From Oscillospiraceae bacterium (GTDB taxonomy: Bacteria > Bacillota > Clostridia > Oscillospirales > Oscillospiraceae): a DNA stretch of 64,000 nucleotides. The DNA lies in the NCBI GenBank assembly GCA_017416685.1, contig JAFQBN010000002.1, forward strand, positions 264,991-328,990. The letters run 5' to 3'. Position numbers and translations under genes: made by a program. Of the stretch, positions 58,277 to 64,000 are shown in pieces; within the stretch, counting starts at the first letter, position 1, and each line of letters starts with the position of its first letter. The notes beneath the pieces were generated by a model that was given only the letters and a program-made list of their open reading frames with translations, searched no databases and was not told where the DNA came from.

Positions 58277-59137
58277 TTATTTTGACCGCACAGACCGGGT
58301 ATATTCCGTGGGTGTCATGCCGGTAACGCGGTGGAACACCGTGGTGAAATACTGGCTGGTGTTGAAGGACAGCCGCCCGGCTATCTCCGAGAAATTCAGG
58401 TCGCTCTCCCGAATCATCTTCTTGGCTGCATCCACCTTCAATCGGGTGAAATACTCCATCACACCGCACCCCATCTGGTCCCGGAAGGTCTTTTTCAGCA
58501 CCGAGGCGGACACATTGAAGTGCCGGCGAATATCCTGAAACCGCAGGGCGCACTCCACGTTCCGTTCCAGATAGTCGCACACCTGCGCCAGCAGAGCGCT
58601 GTTCTCCGTCTTGGGCAGAGGCTCGCTGCGGCGGTTGCCGCGAATAAGCAGGATCAGCAGTTGCTCCAGATACAGCCGCACCAGCTGTTCGCAGCCGAAT
58701 ACACTGTCCTCCGCCTTGCGCATGCTGCGGATATAGGCAAGGCCCAAAGGAGTCGCAAAGGCCTGCTGCGCCTCTTTGATGATCTGGGACAGCAGGGTGC
58801 GTTCCTCCGCCGTGCAGGCAATGGACATGCCCGCAATGTTCATCAGTTCCGGGCAGCCGCAGTCGAAGGACAGGATCACCGAGTTCGCCGCCTTCACGCC
58901 GTCGCAGCGAATGCTGTGAAACTCGTTGGGCTTGTGCAGATACAGATGGCCCGTGGGCAGCACCAGTTCCCGGGCGCCGGCGGTGATAATGACACTCTGC
59001 TTGTCCGCGTAGACCAGTTCCCAGAAATCATGCAGTTCCCCCGAGTGGGCAAAGTCCTTGGCATATTCAAAATAGTGTACTGTATAAACTCCGTCCACAT
59101 AGACCGGACTGTTCAGCAACGTCTTTTTGTAATCCAT
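58277..59137 (-). CDS. AraC family transcriptional regulator
   Basis: A 286-residue regulator with an N-terminal cupin-like sensor (HDFWELVYADKQSVIITAG, then LPTGHLYLHKPNEFH) and a C-terminal two-helix-turn-helix domain (RRHFNVSASVLKKTFRDQ and EIAGRLSFNTSQYFTTVFHR, then GMTPTEY). It is divergent from the phosphohexomutase gene, with an inverted repeat between them, so it may control that gene and itself. I used the ATG at 59137; a GTG five codons upstream is possible. Not similar enough to the 46734 regulator to suggest a recent duplicate. Confidence 0.9.
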   Translation of the reverse strand: MDYKKTLLNSPVYVDGVYTVHYFEYAKDFAHSGELHDFWELVYADKQSVIITAGARELVLPTGHLYLHKPNEFHSIRCDGVKAANSVILSFDCGCPELMNIAGMSIACTAEERTLLSQIIKEAQQAFATPLGLAYIRSMRKAEDSVFGCEQLVRLYLEQLLILLIRGNRRSEPLPKTENSALLAQVCDYLERNVECALRFQDIRRHFNVSASVLKKTFRDQMGCGVMEYFTRLKVDAAKKMIRESDLNFSEIAGRLSFNTSQYFTTVFHRVTGMTPTEYTRSVRSK

Positions 59138-59161
59138 ATTTCTGTCACCCACCTTGGTTTT

Positions 59162-59190
59162 ATTCTAACAGAACCTGCAGGGATTTTCAA
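59162..59190 (-). promoter_or_regulatory. Promoter for the AraC gene at 58277
   Basis: TTGAAA, 17 bases, TAGAAT on the minus strand, about 25 bases before the ATG. Confidence 0.68.
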
Positions 59191-59230
59191 TCCTGTCGCG
59201 GCCAAAATTATAAAACAACGGACTGGATTT

Positions 59231-59268
59231 ATAACATTTCACCAAAAAAGGTGTGTTATACTTATAAT
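59231..59268 (+). promoter_or_regulatory. Phosphohexomutase promoter region with inverted repeat
   Basis: -10-like TGTTATACT and TATAAT boxes at 59254-59268 overlap an inverted repeat, ATAACA-ttt-CACC-AAAAAA-GGTG-TGTTAT (59231-59259). No good -35 is seen, which fits an activated or repressed promoter. The divergent AraC gene is the obvious candidate regulator. Confidence 0.55.
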
Positions 59269-59302
59269 ATCGACAGACCGAAATCAAACAGGAGGAATTG
59301 CT

Positions 59303-60709
59303 ATGATCCAATTCGGTACCGGCGGCTGGCGTGCCGTCATCGGAGAAGATTTTATTTGTGAAAACGTCCGTCGTGTGGCCGCCGGCATTGTGCAGCTGAT
59401 CCGCGCGGAGAACAAGGGCGAAAAACCCGTTATCATCGGCTATGACCGCCGTTTCCTGTCTTTGGAGGCCGCCCGTTGGGTGGCAGAGGTGCTGGCCGCC
59501 GACGGCATCCGGGTGTGGTTCCTGCACCGCAGCGCACCCACCCCCCTGATCATGCACACGGTCAAGGACGAGAAACTGCACTTCGGCATCGAAATCACCG
59601 CCTCTCACAACCCCTCCAACTACAACGGCATTAAGCTGATTGTGGATGAGGGTCGCGACGCTCCGCTGGAGACCACCAAGAAACTGGAGGGCTTCATCGC
59701 TCAGGCCCAGCCCAAGTTCGTTGCCTTTGACGATGCCGTAAAGACCGGCACGGTGGAATACTTGGAAAATCCCTTCAACAAGTTCCTGGACGACATCATC
59801 GGCCTGCTGGACATGAAGGCTCTGCGCAACCGCGGCCTGCGCGTGCTGTTTGACACCATGCATGGCTCCGGCGCCTATCCCCTGATGGTCATCTTCCACA
59901 CCGCCCGCTGTACCATCGATGCCATGAATCTGGACCGTGACGCCTACTTCGGCGGCATGATGCCCGCCCCCAGTGAAAAAAGCCTGACTCTGCTGCAGGA
60001 CCGGGTGGTCAAGGGCGGCTACGACATGGGCATCGCCATGGACGGCGACGGCGACCGTCTGGGCATCATCGACAAGTCCGGTCAGTACGTGGATGCCAAC
60101 GAAATTCTGTGCATGCTCTACTATTATTTGGTCAAGTACAAGGGTTGGAAGGGCCCCGTGGTGCGCAATTTGGCCACCACCCATATGCTGGACCGCATTG
60201 CCGAAAGCTTTGGTGAGACCTGCTACGAAGTACCCGTTGGCTTTAAGTATATCTCCTCCAAAATCGACGAGGTGGATGCCGTTCTGGGCGGCGAATCCTC
60301 CGGCGGCCTGACCGTCCGCGGCCACATCCACGGCAAGGACTCCGTGTATGCCGCGTCTTTGTTTGCCGAGATGGTCAGCGTTACCGGCAAGTCCCCTGCC
60401 GAGATGATGGACGAGCTGCGCCGGCAGTTCGGTACCTTCGTCATGGTGGACGATAACCTGCGCTTCACCGAGGAGAAAAAGGCCGAGATTCAGAAGACCC
60501 TTATGGTGGACAAGCAGCTGCCCGACTTTGACCGGGAAGTTGTCCGGGTCAGCTACGAGGACGGCTGCAAGGTCTACTTCGCCGACGGCGGTTTCGTGAT
60601 CTGCCGCTTCTCCGGCACCGAGCCGCTGCTGCGCATCTTCGCCGAGAGCAGCCAGCGCGCCGACGCTCAGGCCGCCATTCAGGCCTTTAAGGACATGCTC
60701 AGGGTGTAA
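59303..60709 (+). CDS. Phosphohexomutase (phosphoglucomutase/phosphomannomutase family)
   Basis: A 468-residue alpha-D-phosphohexomutase. The catalytic Ser101 is in TASHNPSNYNGIK, the metal loop is DGDGDR at 247-252, GGESSGGL binds sugar, and RFSGTEPLLR binds the phosphate. Such enzymes interconvert hexose 1- and 6-phosphates; here phosphoglucose or phosphomannose is likely, as the family is hard to split by eye. ATG at 59303 follows GGAGG by 8 bases. Its promoter region contains a symmetrical element facing a divergent AraC gene. Confidence 0.94.
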   Translation: MIQFGTGGWRAVIGEDFICENVRRVAAGIVQLIRAENKGEKPVIIGYDRRFLSLEAARWVAEVLAADGIRVWFLHRSAPTPLIMHTVKDEKLHFGIEITASHNPSNYNGIKLIVDEGRDAPLETTKKLEGFIAQAQPKFVAFDDAVKTGTVEYLENPFNKFLDDIIGLLDMKALRNRGLRVLFDTMHGSGAYPLMVIFHTARCTIDAMNLDRDAYFGGMMPAPSEKSLTLLQDRVVKGGYDMGIAMDGDGDRLGIIDKSGQYVDANEILCMLYYYLVKYKGWKGPVVRNLATTHMLDRIAESFGETCYEVPVGFKYISSKIDEVDAVLGGESSGGLTVRGHIHGKDSVYAASLFAEMVSVTGKSPAEMMDELRRQFGTFVMVDDNLRFTEEKKAEIQKTLMVDKQLPDFDREVVRVSYEDGCKVYFADGGFVICRFSGTEPLLRIFAESSQRADAQAAIQAFKDMLRV

Positions 60710-60720
60710 TAAACCTCAAC

Positions 60721-60748
60721 AAGGGCGGCTCATACGAGCCGCCCTTAT
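60721..60748 (+). terminator. Terminator of phosphohexomutase gene
   Basis: Arms AAGGGCGGCTC and GAGCCGCCCTT with a 4-base loop and a short T stretch. Confidence 0.8.
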
Positions 60749-60757
60749 TACTTGCAA

Positions 60758-60795
60758 AAAAGAACACCTGTCGATCACTCGACAGGTGTTCTTTT
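60758..60795 (-). terminator. Terminator of rpmF
   Basis: 17-base arms AAAAGAACACCTGTCGA and its complement with a 4-base loop, right after rpmF; A/T runs on both sides. Confidence 0.9.
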
Positions 60796-60799
60796 GTTG

Positions 60800-60988
60800 T
60801 TAGTTCGCCTCGTTGACCTGGCCGAACTCACGGCCGTTGTAGGTCATGCAGGACTTGCACATACGGTGGGGCAGACGGAACGCACCGCACTTGGGGCAGG
60901 TCACGATACCGGGAACAGCCAGCTTCCACACGTTGCTGCGACGCTTATCGCGACGAGCCTTAGACACTTTTCTCTTAGGAACCGCCAT
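60800..60988 (-). CDS. rpmF: 50S ribosomal protein L32
   Basis: A 62-residue ribosomal protein with zinc ribbon Cys31/Cys34 and Cys44/Cys47 (C+ form). [18 protein letters not shown] is the usual N-terminus. AAGGAGGTG lies before the ATG. It follows the DUF177 gene in the order seen in most bacteria and ends at a strong hairpin. Confidence 0.97.
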   Translation of the reverse strand: MAVPKRKVSKARRDKRRSNVWKLAVPGIVTCPKCGAFRLPHRMCKSCMTYNGREFGQVNEAN

Positions 60989-61047
60989 GGTTGACACCTC
61001 CTTCGGTTACTTCGTCCCAAAAGGGACATATGGTTGACTTTGACTAC

Positions 61048-61551
61048 TCAGCTTTCGTCATCCAACAGCTGCGCAAGCGCCGCCAACCGTGGATCTGCCT
61101 CGGACTTGCAGGTACAGGGACCGAGGTTCAGGTCGGCGCCGCACCGGCTGCAAAGTCCTTTGCAGTCTTCTGAGCATAGGTTTTTTGTATCCATGTCGAG
61201 AACAAAGGCCGTGGTGGCCACTTCGTCCAGATCCACCGCGCCGCCCTCCAGCAGGATGATCTCATCCTCGCTGTCCTCGTCCTCCAGCTCGGTGGCCAGG
61301 AGACTGTCCAGCGGGACGGATTTCTCCGCCTGATAGGCTTTGCAGCAGCGGTCACAGGTCAGGTCCAGCACAGTGGTGGCCGCGCCCTCAAGCACCAGCG
61401 CACCGCCGCGGTTGGAAACCTGCCCCTGCACCTGAATGGGCCGGGTGATGGGCCGCGCCCCGAAGAAGTCCAAATGGGTGAGATCCAGTTGGAAATCAAA
61501 GGGAACGGATGCACCGGGGACATGGATGATTTTTCGAAGATCCAGCCGCAT
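61048..61551 (-). CDS. YceD/DUF177 family protein
   Basis: A 167-residue protein of the YceD/DUF177 family, which accompanies rpmF nearly everywhere and is linked to 23S rRNA accumulation in plants and E. coli. The CDRCCKAYQAEK cysteine region, an acidic stretch (ELEDEDSEDEI), and the terminal CSEDCKGLCSRCGADLN cluster are present. It has a consensus promoter and starts the rpmF operon. Confidence 0.93.
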   Translation of the reverse strand: MRLDLRKIIHVPGASVPFDFQLDLTHLDFFGARPITRPIQVQGQVSNRGGALVLEGAATTVLDLTCDRCCKAYQAEKSVPLDSLLATELEDEDSEDEIILLEGGAVDLDEVATTAFVLDMDTKNLCSEDCKGLCSRCGADLNLGPCTCKSEADPRLAALAQLLDDES

Positions 61552-61606
61552 GGTACACCTCTTTCAAGTGGGTCAGACCCTTTGCTCGCGTAATGGTACA
61601 GCGAGT

Positions 61607-61635
61607 ATTATAATGAAAAATCCCGCACTTGTCAA
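61607..61635 (-). promoter_or_regulatory. Consensus promoter for DUF177-rpmF
   Basis: TTGACA, 17 bases, TATAAT on the minus strand: a full sigma-A consensus, as expected for a ribosomal protein operon. Confidence 0.9.
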
Positions 61636-61653
61636 ATACTTTTCGCTTTTTTC

Positions 61654-61682
61654 TTGACAATTTTTTATTTCTGTGGTGCAAT
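61654..61682 (+). promoter_or_regulatory. Promoter for RluA-family gene
   Basis: TTGACA, 17 bases, TGCAAT, about 40 bases before the ATG; divergent from the DUF177 promoter. Confidence 0.6.
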
Positions 61683-61722
61683 TTCTCTGTGACACATCAC
61701 AAAGGAGGGGAGCGATCCGGAA

Positions 61723-62691
61723 ATGAAGGAATTTACCATTGCAAAAAACGACGCCGGGCAGCGGCTGGACCGCTGGATGGGCAAAACCATGCCCCTGCTC
61801 CCCGCCCCTTTGGCGCAAAAATATATCCGCCTGAAGCGGGTCAAGCTCAACGGCAAGGGTGCCAAGCGGGACACCCGGCTGCAGGTGGGCGACGTGCTGC
61901 AGCTTTACATCAACGACGAGTTCTTTGACCGCCCCACGCCGGAGAACGCCTTTCTCTCCCTCTACCAGCCTCAGCTGAGCATCGTCTACGAGGATGAAAA
62001 CCTGCTGCTGCTGGACAAGCGGCCCGGCATGGTGGTCCACCCGGACGAGACCGAGCGTTTTAACACCCTTATCACCCATATTCAGGCCTATCTCTACCAG
62101 AAGCGGGAGTGGTCGCCTTACCACGAAAACTCCTTTGCCCCCGCCCTGTGCAACCGCATCGACCGCAACACCGGCGGCATTGTCATCGCCGCCAAAAATG
62201 CCGAGACCCTGCGCATTATGAATGACAAAATACAGGCCCGGGAAATTACCAAGAAGTATCTGTGCATCACGCTTGGAAAGATGCAGCCCCCCGCCGGTCG
62301 GCTGGAGCTGTTCCTGCGCAAGGACGAGGGAAAAAAGCTGGTGGACGTATTCGACCGGCCTGTGTCCGGGGCAAAGACCGCCCTGACCGACTACCGCACC
62401 CTGCGCACCGAGGGTCCCCTGTCTCTGGTGGAGGTGGAGCTGCTCACCGGCCGCACCCATCAGATCCGCGCCAGCTTTGCCCACAGGGGTCATCCCCTGC
62501 TGGGCGACGGCAAGTACGGAAGAGGCGATGTCAACCGCCGCTACGGCGAGACCCGGCAGGCGCTGTACAGCTATTACCTGCGCTTCGACTTTGCCACCGA
62601 CGCTGGCATTTTGGAGTACCTGCGCGGCCGGGAATTTACGGTGCGGGAGGTCCCCTTTGTTCAGCAGTATTTCCCCGAAAAATCCAAATAA
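61723..62691 (+). CDS. RluA family pseudouridine synthase with S4 domain
   Basis: A 322-residue enzyme that isomerises uridine to pseudouridine in rRNA or tRNA. An S4-like RNA-binding part is at residues 1-70; the catalytic Asp147 is in RIDRNTGGIV, and LTGRTHQIR and GDGKYG follow. The RluA-type RLD motif is here RID, a tolerated change. Which RNA and site it modifies is unclear. A GGAGGGGAG tract lies before the ATG. Confidence 0.93.
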   Translation: MKEFTIAKNDAGQRLDRWMGKTMPLLPAPLAQKYIRLKRVKLNGKGAKRDTRLQVGDVLQLYINDEFFDRPTPENAFLSLYQPQLSIVYEDENLLLLDKRPGMVVHPDETERFNTLITHIQAYLYQKREWSPYHENSFAPALCNRIDRNTGGIVIAAKNAETLRIMNDKIQAREITKKYLCITLGKMQPPAGRLELFLRKDEGKKLVDVFDRPVSGAKTALTDYRTLRTEGPLSLVEVELLTGRTHQIRASFAHRGHPLLGDGKYGRGDVNRRYGETRQALYSYYLRFDFATDAGILEYLRGREFTVREVPFVQQYFPEKSK

Positions 62692-62700
62692 AATCGCTTG

Positions 62701-62728
62701 GGCCGCCCGGACTTCCGGGCGGTCTTTT
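62701..62728 (+). terminator. Terminator of RluA-family gene
   Basis: Arms CCGCCCGG and CCGGGCGG with a 4-base loop followed by TCTTTT. Confidence 0.85.
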
Positions 62729-62765
62729 CACCCTGCAAAGCAGGCAGGAAAATTTTGCAGATATA

Positions 62766-62794
62766 TTGACATTTTCCCCTATAAATTATATAGT
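62766..62794 (+). promoter_or_regulatory. Promoter for potA
   Basis: TTGACA, 17 bases, TATAGT; near consensus. Confidence 0.85.
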
Positions 62795-62800
62795 GTAATT

Positions 62801-62912
62801 TGCTATCCGTGAAAGTCCGAACCCCCGGCAGGGGCGCCCCGCACCCACCGAACCGGACGAATAAATCGAGGGAGCTGACAACCACTTAATTCAAGAAACG
62901 GGGGACCCGATT
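62801..62912 (+). promoter_or_regulatory. Structured 5' leader of potA
   Basis: About 110 bases with no gene. GTCCG (62815-62819) can pair with CGGAC (62854-62858), enclosing CCCC/GGGG stems. A second pairing, AATCGaGGG (62864-62872) with CCCGATT (62906-62912), closes around the GGGGGA ribosome binding site and abuts the ATG. This is compatible with a translational switch. The stretch GTGAAAGTCC recalls part of cobalamin riboswitches, but no B12 box is present; I cannot name it. Confidence 0.5.
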
Positions 62913-64000
62913 ATGGCCAAAGAGTTGATCCGCCTGCGCGGCTGTTCCATGGTGTTTGACGATGTGACGGTGCTTGACGACATCAACCTGTATATCAATG
63001 ATAGTGAATTCCTCACGCTGCTCGGACCCAGCGGCTGCGGCAAGACCACCACCCTGCGTATCATCGGTGGTTTTCAGACGCCCACCTCTGGCGATATTCT
63101 GTTCGACGGGGTGAGGATTAATGATGTCCCGCCCCACAAACGCACCATCAACACGGTGTTTCAGAAGTACGCTCTGTTTCCCCATCTGAACGTATTTGAA
63201 AACATCGCTTTCGGCCTGCGCATCCCCAAGGCCGGTCCCGACGGCAAGAAGGTTCGTTTGAGTGAGGATGAGATCACCCAGCGCGTCAACGAAATGCTGG
63301 AGGTCGTCAACCTGCGCGGCTTCGGTTCCCGCAAGGTGACCCAGCTGTCCGGCGGTCAGCAGCAGCGCGTGGCCATCGCCCGCGCTCTGGTCAATCGCCC
63401 CAAGGTCCTGCTTTTGGACGAACCTTTGGGTGCCTTGGACCTGAAGCTGCGCAAGGATATGCAGAACGAACTCAAGCGTATCCAGAAGGCCATGGAGATC
63501 ACCTTCATCTACGTCACCCACGATCAGGAGGAGGCTCTTGCCATGTCCGACACCGTGGTGGTCATGGACGGCGGCCGCATCCAGCAGATCGGCACCCCCG
63601 AGGATATTTATAACGAGCCTAAGAACGCCTTTGTAGCCGACTTCATCGGCGAGTCCAACATCATCGACGGCATCATGCGTGCCGACGGCGTGGTGGAGAT
63701 CTTCAACCGCCGCTTCACCTGTCTGGACAAGGGATTTGAGAAGGACGAGCCTGTGGACGTGGTCATCCGGCCCGAGGACGTGGACATCGTCCCTGAGGAT
63801 CAGGGTCAGCTGAAGGGCACCGTCACCAACGTGACCTTCAAGGGCATGCAGTACGACATCATCGTGGATTTCTACGGCTTCAAGTGGCTGATCCAGACCA
63901 CCGACCTGTCCCCCGTGGGCAGCCGCATCGGCATCAAGATCGACCCCGACGGTATCCACGTTATGAAGAAGAGCCAGTACTCCGGCATGTTCGGCGACTA
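62913..64000 (+). CDS. potA: Spermidine/putrescine-type ABC transporter ATP-binding protein (end of gene cut by window)
   Basis: 362 codons are present; the last two bases, TA, may be a stop or Tyr. Walker [10 protein letters not shown] is at residues 38-46, signature [14 protein letters not shown], Walker B LLLDEP, and a C-terminal TOBE-like domain from about 245. The sequence fits PotA, the ATPase of polyamine importers; close relatives for other substrates exist and permease genes beyond the edge would decide. GGGGGA is 7 bases before the ATG, inside a potential hairpin. An upstream consensus promoter and a 110-base leader precede it. Confidence 0.9.
   Translation, partial: MAKELIRLRGCSMVFDDVTVLDDINLYINDSEFLTLLGPSGCGKTTTLRIIGGFQTPTSGDILFDGVRINDVPPHKRTINTVFQKYALFPHLNVFENIAFGLRIPKAGPDGKKVRLSEDEITQRVNEMLEVVNLRGFGSRKVTQLSGGQQQRVAIARALVNRPKVLLLDEPLGALDLKLRKDMQNELKRIQKAMEITFIYVTHDQEEALAMSDTVVVMDGGRIQQIGTPEDIYNEPKNAFVADFIGESNIIDGIMRADGVVEIFNRRFTCLDKGFEKDEPVDVVIRPEDVDIVPEDQGQLKGTVTNVTFKGMQYDIIVDFYGFKWLIQTTDLSPVGSRIGIKIDPDGIHVMKKSQYSGMFGD

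Noticed and set aside
62801-62912. Cobalamin riboswitch before potA
   Set aside because: GTGAAAGTCC resembles one segment, but the B12 box and the remaining core are missing.

Overview
The window reads as chromosome of a GC-rich Gram-positive Clostridia member, most likely an Oscillospirales-type gut anaerobe. This placement is inferred from gene content and codon bias, not from a marker search. Supporting genes are hprK, whiA with rapZ/yvcK, rqcH, mini-RNase III, RNase M5, rsfS, DUF4364, DUF512 and a DUF177-rpmF pair. Third codon positions are strongly G/C, so many antisense frames are open by chance and were not annotated. Most genes lie on the minus strand in long, tight operons with 1-4 base overlaps. 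I saw no tRNA, rRNA, insertion sequence, phage or CRISPR.

Region by region: 1-2503 (minus) holds the 5' part of an ftsK/spoIIIE gene, uppP and tepA. 2597-12655 (minus) is one operon, ddl-murF-ABC-F-DUF218-prfA-hypothetical-gph-tsaC/sua5-coaE-M18 aminopeptidase, joining wall precursor synthesis to translation and cofactor genes. 12895-14361 (plus) has a cysteine-rich protein and a DUF4364 regulator. 14403-22749 (minus) is murB-rapZ-yvcK-whiA-VanZ-GNAT-dnaE, followed upstream by hprK. rpmB (plus) stands alone. 24272-28867 (minus) is folT-comEC-holA-rnmV behind a long structured leader. A patatin (minus) and cysK (plus) diverge at about 30.1 kb, followed by a free-standing DUF2264 gene. rqcH and mrnC form a pair. 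35786-45170 (minus) is a large operon: smc-zinc ribbon-ftsY-rph-rdgB-yhbY-nadD/yqeK fusion-LCP-rsfS.

45363-53568 (minus) is the accessory-looking part. It has a 1971-residue secreted protein with four related lectin-like modules, Ig-like domains, an SGNH-like domain lacking its usual catalytic residues, a sialidase-fold domain and three SLH anchors. It is followed by an AraC regulator, a second intracellular Asp-box protein and a TIGR04076 protein. The locus sits between two almost identical terminator hairpins, one of them its own and the other that of the gpsA operon. After it come DUF512-der-plsY-gpsA (minus), a second AraC regulator divergent from a phosphohexomutase, DUF177-rpmF (minus), an RluA pseudouridine synthase (plus), and potA (plus), which runs off the end behind a structured leader.

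The best candidates for something undescribed are the SLH/sialidase-fold locus, the folT leader with a hairpin that hides the ribosome binding site, the potA leader, and a heptanucleotide tandem repeat present in two operon spacers.
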